Made by a program: the position numbers and the translations under genes
Assembly (NCBI RefSeq): GCF_025460805.1
Contig: NZ_JAMXFJ010000003.1
Coordinates: 407,555 to 471,554, forward strand
Reading direction: 5' to 3'
DNA: 64,000 bases
Origin: Microvirga sesbaniae
GTDB taxonomy: Bacteria; Pseudomonadota; Alphaproteobacteria; Rhizobiales; Beijerinckiaceae
Shown here: piece by piece, positions 27,149 to 36,357 of the stretch
Layout of the letters: each line of letters starts with the position of its first letter
How positions within the stretch are numbered: the stretch's first letter is position 1
The notes under the pieces: generated by a model
What the model was told of the DNA's origin: nothing
The model's input: only the letters and a program-made list of their open reading frames with translations
The model's database searches: none

Positions 27149-30100
27149 TCACGACCAATGCGTGCGCGCCGTATCGATGTGCAGATCGTCCATGGGCTGA
27201 ATGGGGTCGGCCACCGGCTGATCGAGTTCCGCCGCCGCATGGGGCGTCGTCTGATGAGCATCGCCGCCATTGACCTGATCCGTCCAGGCGCTCGAGGCGT
27301 CATGCCCGGGATCGATGACGCCATCCGCCATCAGCAGGAGAATGTCCGATCCGGAGAGATCCTGGGTCGTGCCGGAATCCGCCCCGGCCGCGAGGCCGTG
27401 AATCTCCGGCGCAGCCGGCGGGGGCTCGTCCACGACGATGTCGACGGATCTCGGCGCAGAGGTCGCTCCCTCGCTGTCGCGCAACGTGACCGAGATGCTC
27501 CTGGATCCGGCCGCGAGCCCGGACGCATCGCTGCTTTCGAGGACGAGGGACTGGAGCACCGCGGCGTAGGTCTCGGGCCTGGCGTGGCCGCTCAACGTCA
27601 GCGTCCCGGCAGAATAGCCGCCGCCGACCACCTCGATGCCCGTATCGCCGATCATCACGTGCCCGTTCTGGTCGTGGAGGGCATAGCCGTCGAAGTCGAG
27701 ACGATCGTTCGGCTGCCCGCCGGACAGGGTGATGGTCGCGCCGCCGAGCTCGGGGCTGTCGATGTCGCTCGCCCGGGCGGCCCCGATGGCGTGGGTCTGG
27801 TGCGCGCTCGCGTCGGCATGGGCGGGCGCGGTCAGGCTCAACTCGGGAGCGTCGTTCACGGGATCGATGGTCACCGTGAATGGGGTCGTGGTCGTGGCGG
27901 TCTGGCCGGTCGCCTCGGTGCTGGTCGCCTGGAGGGTGAGATGCAGCGTCCCGTTCCAGTCGTCGGCGGGGATGAGCTGGAGGCCCGTCAGGGCCCCGGC
28001 GGGAACCCGCCATGCGCCGTCGGCGAGCGCCTCGCCCTGCGAGAGCCGGAAATCCGCGGGAATTCCCAGGACGGTGACCGAGAGGGTCTCGGAACCGTCC
28101 GTGTCCACGAGGGCGGCGGACAGGTCCAGCGGGATCGCGTGATCCTCGTGTCCGACCACGTCGTGGACGGTCACCTGGGGCGCATCGGCCACGGCCGTCA
28201 CGGTCACCAGATGCGTGCCTGTGACCTCGCGGGTCGCGGTGACGCCATTGCCCGCGTCGGTGATGGTCGCTTTCAGGGTCAGGGTGAAATCGGCATCGCT
28301 ATGACCCGAGAGCTGAACCGATACGAGACCGGCCCGCAGGTCGGCCGTGGAGACCAGCCAGCTGCCCGGCGCCTGTTGGGAGCCCACGGTCAGGCTCGCG
28401 CCGGTCGGAAGCCCTGAGACTTGCGTGAACTCCGACCAGGTTTCGGATCCGTCCGTGTCCTGGAGGGTGAAGGTCGGCTTGATCAGGATCGCGGTATCCT
28501 CGGCTCCCGCGCTCATGCCGCCGATCGTTCCCGTGTCCGCGACAGGGTTGAGGCTCACCGTGAAGTCCACGGATGTCCGGGCGGGCGATCCGCCGGTGGT
28601 CTCCGTGGCCACGCCGGTCAGGGTCAGGGTCAACTGGCCCGAAAACTGTGCCGGCGGCGTCATGGTCAGCCCGTTGAGCTGCGCGGGAGTCAGCAGCCAG
28701 CTGCCGTCGGGCTGCCTCGTGCCCGCATTGAGGCTGGCACCGGCCGGGACGCCGCTGAGCACGAACTCCAGGGTCTCGGATCCGTCCGTATCCCGCAGAG
28801 AGCCGCCCAGGCCCGCAAGGCTGACCGTCGTGTCCTCGCTGCCCGTGACATGGGACACGGTCACATCGGGAGCATCCGCGACGGCGCCGACCTGGACGCG
28901 GAAGCTCGCCTCGGTCGTGGTGGAGCCGCCCGTGCTCTCCTGGGCCGTCGCCCGGATGGTCAGGGAGAATGTCCCGGCGTAGTTCTCCGGCGGAATGACG
29001 GCGAGCCGCGGCAGGTCGGCGGCAGACACGATCCACGTTCCGTCGGCCTGCTGTGCCCCGTAGGTGAGGCTCGCGCCGGCCGGCATGCCCGAGATGACGA
29101 CCGTCAGGACTTCCGAGCCGTCCCGGTCGGTCAGGGCTGCCGCGAGGTTCAATGCGATCGGCTGATCTTCGAGACCGGATGCATCGCGGGCGCTCACGAC
29201 CGGCGCATCGGTCACGGCATCCACCTGCACCTGGAACGTATCGCGGGTGGTCGCGACGGAGCCGTTTGATGTTTCCCGCGCGTGGGCCAGCAGGGTCAGG
29301 TTCATGGTCCCGCTCCAGTCGGCGGGCGGCGTCACGGTCAGGCCGGCGAGCTGCGAGGGCGTGAGCGTCCAGCTGCCGTCGCCGTTGTTGATGCCCGCGG
29401 ACAGGCGCGCGCCTTCGGGCAGCCCCTCGATCACCACGGAGAGCACCTCCGAGCCGTCGGTATCCGTCAGCCGGGCCGAGAGGTTGAGATTGATGGTCCC
29501 GTCTTCGTTCCCCGCCGCATCATGCACCGCGATGACCGGAGCATCGGCCGCTGGCGCGACGGAAACGGAAATCGTCCGATATGTCGTCTGCGTGTCGCCG
29601 TTGCTTCCTTCCCGGGTCGTCGCCTCGACCTTCAGTTCGAAGGTCCCGTACTTGTCCGGAGGCGGCACGAAGCGGAGACTCGCGAGATCGGCGGTGTCGA
29701 CCCGCCATTGTCCGCCCCCGAGATCGACGAGACCCGTGCCTTCGAGCCGAGAGCCCGCCGGAAGATCGGAGATCATGACGGACGTGACGCTCTCGCTTCC
29801 GTCGCGGTCGCTCGCCGTGACGGACAGGTTGAGGGGAACTCCCGTGTCCTCGACTCCGGCCGGAGGATTGGCACCGATGGCGGCATGGTCGGCAACGGCT
29901 GTCACTTCGACGTTCAGCGTGGCCTTGGTGCTCGTCTGGCTGCCCGTGGCCTCGGTGGCGACGGCCGCGATCTTGAGCGTGATCGTCCCCGAGAAATCGG
30001 CCGGGGGCGTCAGGGTCAGGCCGGTCAGCTGATCAGGGCGGAGAACCCACGCGCCGGTCGCCGGATCCCGCACGCCGGCCGACAGGGACGCGCCGGCGGG

Positions 30101-33100
30101 AACGCCCTCGATGCGGATGCCGAGGGTCTCGCGGCCGCTGTCCGCGTCGTTGGTCATGGCTCCGATGGACAGGGTGACGGAGCCGTCTTCGTTGGTGACC
30201 GCATCCTCGACCGTCAGGCCGGGAGCCTGCGCGACCGGCGCGGTGCCGGGCGTCGCGTCGGGTGTGGTGCCGGATCCATCGCCACCGGTTCCCCCGCCTC
30301 CCCCGACGGGCGCCGTCACGGTGACCGGAACGGTTTCGGTTCGGGCAGCTTGGTCGCCCTCGCGCTCCACCCCGACCGCCGTCACCGTGAGACTGAAGCT
30401 CCCGGTGTAGCCGGCCGGTGGACGGATCGACAGGGTCGGAAGGGACTCGACGGGAACCAGCCACAGCCTTTCGCCCGCCGGGACGCCGGCGGACAGGACG
30501 GCGCCGTCGGGCACGTCCCGCACCCAGATGTACAAGGTTTCCGACCCATCGGTGTCGCCAGGGGTCGCCGTGATGTGGAGCGGGATCCGGCCCTCGTCGG
30601 GGTTGATGCTGGCGTGGCCTGTCCCGGTGGAGGGCTCGAAACTCACGACGGGCGTGTCGGCATCGCCGAGGGGATCCACCACCATCTGACCGCCGATCGT
30701 GGCCCGCACGCCGCCGCTGTCCTCGATCGTCATCGAGACGTGCAGGGTGGCCGCCCTGTCGCTGTCGTGCGGCATGGTCAGAGTCACGCCGGTCATATCC
30801 TTGGCGGAGATCCGATAGATACCGTGTTCGTCCGGCGTGACGACGGTGTCGTTCGCCAGGCGCAGAACGGCTCCTTCGGGAACGCCGCTGATGAGAATGT
30901 CGCCGACGACCTTCTCCGAATTGTCGCTGTCGGTAAGACCCGGGTCGAGGCGCAGCGCGATGGGCCGATCCTCGGTCCCGTGCATGGTCCCCCAGTTGCC
31001 GGAGGTTCCGTCGAGACCACCGACGGCGGGAACATCCACCACCGCCTTCACCTCGACCGGGAAGGTGACGGGCGTCCTGGCCTCGTCGCCTCCCCGCTCC
31101 TCCTGCGAAACCGCCGTGACGGACAGGTTGATCGTGCCGGAGAAATTGGCCGGCGGCAGCAGCGTGACCACCCTGGCCTCCGCGGCCGTCAGCGACCAGA
31201 CACCCGGGCCGCGATAGGTGCCGTGGGACATGATGGCGCCGTCCGGCACGCCTTTGATCACGAAGCTCAGCGCCTCGGACCCGTCGTAGTCCGGCAGGGT
31301 CGCCGTGAGGTTCAGGGCAATCGGAGTGTCCTCGAGGCCGCTGGCGCCGGCGACATCCATCACCGGAGCGTCCGCGACGGCCCGCACCGTCACCGGGATG
31401 TCGCGGGGCTCGCTTTCGGCCTTGCTGCCGTTGGGCTCGGCCGAAACGGCCACGACCCGGACGGTGAAATCCGCGTCCGATTGAGCGGGCGGCGTGATGG
31501 TCAGGCTGTTCACCTGCGCCGGATCGACCGACACGCTCCCGTTGACCACGACCAGTTCCACGCCGCTGGCGCGGACGGTCGCTCCGTTCGGAATGCCCGT
31601 GATCCTGAATTCGACGATCTTTTCCGAACCGTCCCGATCGGTGGTCCAGGCCGTCATGTTCAACGGAATGGCCGTATCCTCGTCGCCGAAGGCCGGTGCG
31701 ACCCGCAGCCCCGGGGCATCCGCGACGGCATCGACCGTGACCTGGAAGGACACGTCGCGCATTTCGGTCTTGCCGGTCGATGTCTCCCTGGCGGTCGCTT
31801 CGATCCTGAGATCGATCGTGCCCGAATAATCCGCCGGGGGATTCAGGGACACGCTCGAAAGATCCTTTGCGTCCACGAGCCAGGAACCGTCGGATTGAGG
31901 AACGCCTTTCGTGAGAGAGGCGCCGCTTGGAACCCCGTAAATCCTGACCGTCAGGGTCTCCGAACCGTCCGTGTCCGCGAGCGAGGCCGAGAGGCTCAGC
32001 GCGATCGGCTGGTCTTCCTTGCCGGAGACGTTCGCGGCAGCCACGTTCGGCGCGTCCGTCACGGCGAGAACCTTGATGGCGTAGGTGCCCGTCACCTCCT
32101 GGCTGACCGTCTTGCCGTTGCCGGTGTCGCTCAGGGTCGCCTTGAAGGTCAGGCTGAAGTCGTCATCGCTGTTTTCCGGTGGCTTGATGGAGATCCGCCC
32201 GGTCCGCAGATCCGCCGTGGACACGGTCCACACGCCGTCCGCGACCGTGCCTCGATTGAGCGTCGCTCCTGCCGGAACTCCGATAATCCGGGTCGTCTCG
32301 GACCATGTCTCCGAGCCGTCCTTGTCAGGGGTTGCGAACGACGGACTGAGCTTGATCCACGTGTCCTCGTCACCCTTGACCGCGCCGCCGATCGTGCCTT
32401 GATCGAGCACGGGGTCGAGGTTCACCGTGAAGGATGCCGCGTTCCGAGCGCTGGGGGCGCTCGGGTCGCTCTCCGTCGCGATGGCCGTCAGCGTCAGCTT
32501 GATCGTGCCGGAGACGTTCGGCGGCGGCGTGAGGACCGCCTGCTCCAGTTGGGCCGGGGTGAGGAGCCACCCTCCGGTCGCCTGCTTGACGCCGACATTC
32601 AGTTTCGAACCATTGGGCGCGGTCAGAAGAAAGCTCAGAGTCTCCGACCCGTCGAGATCGCGCAGGGCCCCGCCCAGCCCCTTGAGGACGACAGGCTCGT
32701 CCTCGCGGCCGGAGAAGTTCACGACCGTGACGTCAGGCATATCCGCAACTGCCCCGACATCGACCCGGAAGTCGGCCGAGCTGGTCCGCGTATCGCCGTT
32801 GGCTTCCTTCGCCGTCGCCTCGATGCGCAGGGTGAGCGCCCCCGAAAAGTCCTTCTGCGGCACGAGTGAAAGATGCGGGAGATCGGCGGGAGCCACGCTC
32901 CAGCTGCCGTCCTGCTGCCGGGTGCCGTGGGACAGGCTGACATCGGCCGGCACGCCGAAGACGGCGACGGACAGCACTTCCGAGCCGTCCTGATCCTTCA
33001 GGACTGCGCTGAGATCGAGCGCCACCGGCGTGTCCTCAAGGCCCCTGACGTCATGAGCGGCGATCTGGGGAGCATCGGCGACCGCCTCCACATCGACCTT

Positions 33101-36100
33101 GAACGGAACCCGTGTCGTCGCAGTCGATCCGTTCGACGTTTCGCGCGACTGGGCCACCAGGGTCAGGGCCATGGTGCCGCTCCAGTCGACGGGCGGCGTC
33201 ACCTTGAGCCCGGTGAGCTGCGCCGGAGACAGGCTCCAGGTGCCGTCGCCGTTGTTCGTGCCTGCGGACAGCTCTGCCCCTTGCGGCAGTCCTTCGATCA
33301 CGAACGAAAGCACTTCCGAGCCGTCGAGGTCGGTCAGAGCGCCCGAGAGATCGAGACCTACGGGCTGGTCTTCCCGGGTGGCTGCATCATGGGCGCTGGC
33401 CTGCGGGATGTCGGCAACGGCTTCCACATGCACCTGGAAAGGGGCATCGGTCGTCGCCGTCGAGCCTTTGTCGCTCAGGGAGACGGCACGCAGGGTGAGG
33501 CTGATCGTGCCGGAGAAGTTTTCCGGCGGCAGGATGGAAAGGTCCGAAAGATCCGCCACATCCACGCGCCAGCTGCCATCCGCGGCGCGGCTGCCGTGCG
33601 ACAGCGAGGCCCCGGCCGGGATGCCGAGGATGCTTGCCGACAGGGTCTCGGAACCGTCCGTATCGGTCAGAGCGGCGGAGAGGTCGAGGGCGGCCCATCC
33701 GTCCTCGCGGCCCGAAGCGTCATGGACGCTGACCGCCGGAGCGTCGGAGACGTTGTCGACCTCCACCTGGAAGGCCGTGCTCCGGGTGGCGGTCGAGCCG
33801 TTCGACGTCTCCCGGGTGGTTGCCTCCAGGGTCAGGTTGATCGTGCCGGAAAAGTCCTTCGGGGCCGTGATGGCGAGATGCGCGAGGTCGGAGGGCTGGA
33901 CGCTCCAGCTGCCGTCGGCCTGGTGGGAGCCGTGCGAGAGCGTCGCGTCGGCCGGCACGCCGAGGATCCTCACGGAGAGAGTCTCCGACCCATCCGTATC
34001 GACGAGAGCAGCCGAGAGCTTCAGCGGGATCGGGCGATCCTCATCCCCGGTCACGTTGGCCGCCGAGATCACGGGCGCATCGGCAACGGCAGACACCGCA
34101 ACCGTGTGGGTGCCCGTCACGACCCGACTGGCGCTCCGGCCGTCCACGCTGTCGATCAGGGTCGCGGTCAGGGTCAGGGTGAAATCCTGGTCGCTGTGCT
34201 CGGCCGGTCGAAGGCTCACGAGCCCGGCCTGCAGGTCGGCGGTCGAGACCTGCCACACGCCCGGCGCGATCTCCGTGCCGCGGCTGAGCGAGGCGCCGGC
34301 CGGCAAGCCCGCCACCTGGGTGAACGCGGCCCAGGTCTCGGACCCGTCCGCGTCCGGGGTGACGAAGGACGGCTGGAGCACGATCGCCGTGTCCTCCGGT
34401 CCGGCGCTCGCACCCGAAACGGTGCCGGCGTCGGCGACCGGATCCACCGTGACGGTGAAGGTCGTGGCGGTGCGGGCACTCGGAACGCCCGCCTCGCTCT
34501 CGGTGGCGACGGCCGCGAGAGTGAGGCTGATCGTCCCCGAGAAGTCCCTGGGCGGCGTCATCGACAGATGCGCGAGGTCGGCGGGCGACACGTTCCAGCT
34601 GCCGTCCGGCTGGCGCGTGCCGTGTGACAGGGAGGTGCCGTCGGGCACGCCGAAGACGCTGACGGACAGGACTTCCGATCCGTCGGCGTCGACGAGCCGG
34701 GCGGACAGGTCGAGCGGGATCGGCCGGTCCTCGTCGCCCGAGACGTCGGCGGCCGACACCACGGGAGCATCGGCCACCGCCGTGACGGTGACGGAATGCG
34801 TTCCGGCCACGATCCGGCTGGCGCTCGCGCCGCCGGCGCTGTCGATGAGCGTTGCGGTCAAGGTCAGGGTGAAATCCGCATCGCTGTGCGCGGCGGGCTG
34901 GATGGTCACGAGACCGGCCTGCAAGTCGGCCGTCGACACCTGCCACACGCCCGGCGCGATCTCGGAGCCGCGGTTCAGGGATGCGCCGGCCGGGAGGCCC
35001 GCCACCTGGGTGAACGCGGCCCAGGTCTCGGACCCGTCCGCATCCGGGGTCATGAAGGTCGGGCGAAGCAGGATCGGGGCGTCCTCCGATCCCGTGCTCG
35101 TCCCGCTGATCGTGCCCGCATCCGCGACCGGATCGACGGCCACGACGAACGTGGCCGAACTCCGGGCACTCGGAACGCCCGGTTCGTTCTCGGTCGCGAT
35201 GGCCGTCAGAGTCAGGGTGAACGTGCCGGAGGCCTGCGGCGGCGGCGTGAGGGTGAGACCCTCCAGCTGCGCCGGCGTCAGGGCCCAGCGTCCGCCCCCG
35301 AGGGCCGTTCCCGCGCTGAGCGTGGCTCCTTCGGGCACTCCGCTGAGCACGAAGCCGAGGCTCTCGGAACCGTCCGTGTCACGCAACGCGCCGCCGAGGC
35401 CGGCGAGGCTCACGGGCGTGTCCTCCAGCCCATGGGCGTCCGCAACCGTCACGGCCGGTACGTCGGCCACGGCATGCACCTGCACCTGGAAGGGCGCGTC
35501 GACGAAGGACGTCCCGCCGTTCACCTCCTGCGACGTGGCGCGCAGGGTGAGGCTGACACTGCCGGAGAAGTTCTCCGGCGGAATGAATCCGACATGCTGC
35601 AGATCCGCCGGCGACACGGTCCAGCTGCCGTCCGGCTGGCGCGTGCCGTGGGTCAGCGACGCGCCTTCGGGAACGCCGAAGATGGTGATCGACAGCGCCT
35701 CAGAGCCATCCGTGTCGCCCAGGACGGCCGTGAGATCGAGCGCGATCGGCTGATCCTCCTCGCCCGACGCATCGGCGACCCGGACACGGGGGGGAGATGC
35801 CATCGTATCGCGCGGCTCCTCGGGCTGAGGCTCCCCGGGAGTGGGCCGGTCCACGGAAGGCGGCGCCACGACGGGCTGGTCCTCGCGGTCGGAGGGACGC
35901 CCGGTGGCCATGGCGGGTTCGAACGCGGCCGCGGTCGCGGACGGCGGCGCGCTGGAGGAGCCCGCAACCACTCCCGCCTTCGCGACCGCGGCGGACGAGC
36001 GCACGAGCGTCGGGGCGATCTCCGGAGCGTCCGCGATGGCTCTCCGGATCTCCGTCGGCAAGCCGGAAGGCGGCGGCGTCTCGAGCCTGTCGAGCGCCAC

Positions 36101-36349
36101 ATCGATCGGCTTGGCGGCCTGAGCGTCCGCCAGGGGCGCGATCCCGCCCGTTGCGGCGGACGCGCCGCCCGAAGGGGTTCCCGGCACCATGCCGAAAGCC
36201 GCAACCGCCTCCGTTCCGCCGACGAGGTTGCCGCTGGCCCCGCCGTCGCCGACGGGAACCGCCCGCTGGACGGCGCGCAGGGCCCGCAGGGCCTCCTCGT
36301 CGACCACGCTGGCATCGAACGGAATGGTCAGATCAGGTTGCTGGGTCAT
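27149..36349 (-). CDS. Giant cadherin-like repeat protein, type I secretion substrate (3066 aa)
   Basis: Very long acidic, Gly/Thr/Asp-rich surface or secreted protein, probably an adhesin. Residues 1-45 form a short N-terminal domain without a signal peptide, followed by an Ala/Pro-rich linker to about 190. After that, 23 repeats of roughly 100-115 aa follow, each with EDxPIxL, DxDGSExL, GxPxGAxLSxG, DGxW and FSGTxxLTLxA. The DxDGSE segments look calcium-binding. A different cadherin-like domain (DIDSPELGGATITLSGG) precedes a C-terminus ending ILLLMADGVIDPG and an acidic tail that may hold the secretion signal. No GGxGxD RTX repeats are present. Nine bases upstream lies the HlyD gene of a type I exporter. 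Adhesin role inferred. Confidence 0.88.
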   Translation of the reverse strand: MTQQPDLTIPFDASVVDEEALRALRAVQRAVPVGDGGASGNLVGGTEAVAAFGMVPGTPSGGASAATGGIAPLADAQAAKPIDVALDRLETPPPSGLPTEIRRAIADAPEIAPTLVRSSAAVAKAGVVAGSSSAPPSATAAAFEPAMATGRPSDREDQPVVAPPSVDRPTPGEPQPEEPRDTMASPPRVRVADASGEEDQPIALDLTAVLGDTDGSEALSITIFGVPEGASLTHGTRQPDGSWTVSPADLQHVGFIPPENFSGSVSLTLRATSQEVNGGTSFVDAPFQVQVHAVADVPAVTVADAHGLEDTPVSLAGLGGALRDTDGSESLGFVLSGVPEGATLSAGTALGGGRWALTPAQLEGLTLTPPPQASGTFTLTLTAIATENEPGVPSARSSATFVVAVDPVADAGTISGTSTGSEDAPILLRPTFMTPDADGSETWAAFTQVAGLPAGASLNRGSEIAPGVWQVSTADLQAGLVTIQPAAHSDADFTLTLTATLIDSAGGASASRIVAGTHSVTVTAVADAPVVSAADVSGDEDRPIPLDLSARLVDADGSEVLSVSVFGVPDGTSLSHGTRQPDGSWNVSPADLAHLSMTPPRDFSGTISLTLAAVATESEAGVPSARTATTFTVTVDPVADAGTVSGASAGPEDTAIVLQPSFVTPDADGSETWAAFTQVAGLPAGASLSRGTEIAPGVWQVSTADLQAGLVSLRPAEHSDQDFTLTLTATLIDSVDGRSASRVVTGTHTVAVSAVADAPVISAANVTGDEDRPIPLKLSAALVDTDGSETLSVRILGVPADATLSHGSHQADGSWSVQPSDLAHLAITAPKDFSGTINLTLEATTRETSNGSTATRSTAFQVEVDNVSDAPAVSVHDASGREDGWAALDLSAALTDTDGSETLSASILGIPAGASLSHGSRAADGSWRVDVADLSDLSILPPENFSGTISLTLRAVSLSDKGSTATTDAPFQVHVEAVADIPQASAHDAATREDQPVGLDLSGALTDLDGSEVLSFVIEGLPQGAELSAGTNNGDGTWSLSPAQLTGLKVTPPVDWSGTMALTLVAQSRETSNGSTATTRVPFKVDVEAVADAPQIAAHDVRGLEDTPVALDLSAVLKDQDGSEVLSVAVFGVPADVSLSHGTRQQDGSWSVAPADLPHLSLVPQKDFSGALTLRIEATAKEANGDTRTSSADFRVDVGAVADMPDVTVVNFSGREDEPVVLKGLGGALRDLDGSETLSFLLTAPNGSKLNVGVKQATGGWLLTPAQLEQAVLTPPPNVSGTIKLTLTAIATESDPSAPSARNAASFTVNLDPVLDQGTIGGAVKGDEDTWIKLSPSFATPDKDGSETWSETTRIIGVPAGATLNRGTVADGVWTVSTADLRTGRISIKPPENSDDDFSLTFKATLSDTGNGKTVSQEVTGTYAIKVLAVTDAPNVAAANVSGKEDQPIALSLSASLADTDGSETLTVRIYGVPSGASLTKGVPQSDGSWLVDAKDLSSVSLNPPADYSGTIDLRIEATARETSTGKTEMRDVSFQVTVDAVADAPGLRVAPAFGDEDTAIPLNMTAWTTDRDGSEKIVEFRITGIPNGATVRASGVELVVVNGSVSVDPAQVNSLTITPPAQSDADFTVRVVAVSAEPNGSKAESEPRDIPVTVRAVADAPVMDVAGASGLEDTPIALNLTATLPDYDGSEALSFVIKGVPDGAIMSHGTYRGPGVWSLTAAEARVVTLLPPANFSGTINLSVTAVSQEERGGDEARTPVTFPVEVKAVVDVPAVGGLDGTSGNWGTMHGTEDRPIALRLDPGLTDSDNSEKVVGDILISGVPEGAVLRLANDTVVTPDEHGIYRISAKDMTGVTLTMPHDSDRAATLHVSMTIEDSGGVRATIGGQMVVDPLGDADTPVVSFEPSTGTGHASINPDEGRIPLHITATPGDTDGSETLYIWVRDVPDGAVLSAGVPAGERLWLVPVESLPTLSIRPPAGYTGSFSLTVTAVGVEREGDQAARTETVPVTVTAPVGGGGGTGGDGSGTTPDATPGTAPVAQAPGLTVEDAVTNEDGSVTLSIGAMTNDADSGRETLGIRIEGVPAGASLSAGVRDPATGAWVLRPDQLTGLTLTPPADFSGTITLKIAAVATEATGSQTSTKATLNVEVTAVADHAAIGANPPAGVEDTGVPLNLSVTASDRDGSESVTSVMISDLPAGSRLEGTGLVDLGGGQWRVDTADLASLRFVPPPDKYGTFELKVEATTREGSNGDTQTTYRTISVSVAPAADAPVIAVHDAAGNEDGTINLNLSARLTDTDGSEVLSVVIEGLPEGARLSAGINNGDGSWTLTPSQLAGLTVTPPADWSGTMNLTLLAHARETSNGSVATTRDTFQVQVDAVTDAPVVSARDASGLEDQPIALNLAAALTDRDGSEVLTVVISGMPAGASLTYGAQQADGTWIVSAADLPRLAVIPPENYAGTFSLTIRATAQESTGGSTTTEASFRVQVGAVADAPDVTVSHVTGSEDTTVSLAGLGGSLRDTDGSETLEFVLSGVPAGASLNAGTRQPDGSWLLTPAQLNGLTMTPPAQFSGQLTLTLTGVATETTGGSPARTSVDFTVSLNPVADTGTIGGMSAGAEDTAILIKPTFTLQDTDGSETWSEFTQVSGLPTGASLTVGSQQAPGSWLVSTADLRAGLVSVQLSGHSDADFTLTLKATITDAGNGVTATREVTGTHLVTVTAVADAPQVTVHDVVGHEDHAIPLDLSAALVDTDGSETLSVTVLGIPADFRLSQGEALADGAWRVPAGALTGLQLIPADDWNGTLHLTLQATSTEATGQTATTTTPFTVTIDPVNDAPELSLTAPAHADASAHQTHAIGAARASDIDSPELGGATITLSGGQPNDRLDFDGYALHDQNGHVMIGDTGIEVVGGGYSAGTLTLSGHARPETYAAVLQSLVLESSDASGLAAGSRSISVTLRDSEGATSAPRSVDIVVDEPPPAAPEIHGLAAGADSGTTQDLSGSDILLLMADGVIDPGHDASSAWTDQVNGGDAHQTTPHAAAELDQPVADPIQPMDDLHIDTARTHWS
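27846..35795 (-). repeat. Array of 23 cadherin-like protein repeats within the giant gene
   Basis: I counted 23 units by the DxDGSE-type core motif, two of them altered (DSDNSEK and DADSGRE). Units of at least three kinds alternate: a LSVxIxGVP type, a GLGGxLRDTDGSE type and a PDADGSETWAxFTQVAGLP type. Pairs such as those around 34.3 and 35.0 kb are almost identical at DNA level, pointing to recent unit duplication or gene conversion. Boundaries approximate. Confidence 0.85.
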
Positions 36350-36357
36350 GGATGTGC

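Noticed and set aside
29282-35753. Long plus-strand frames (1195, 884 and 584 aa) antisense to the giant repeat gene
   Set aside because: They arise from the high-GC periodic codon structure of the repeats, have no domains or ribosome-binding sites, and their composition is Arg/Gly-rich as in shadow frames.
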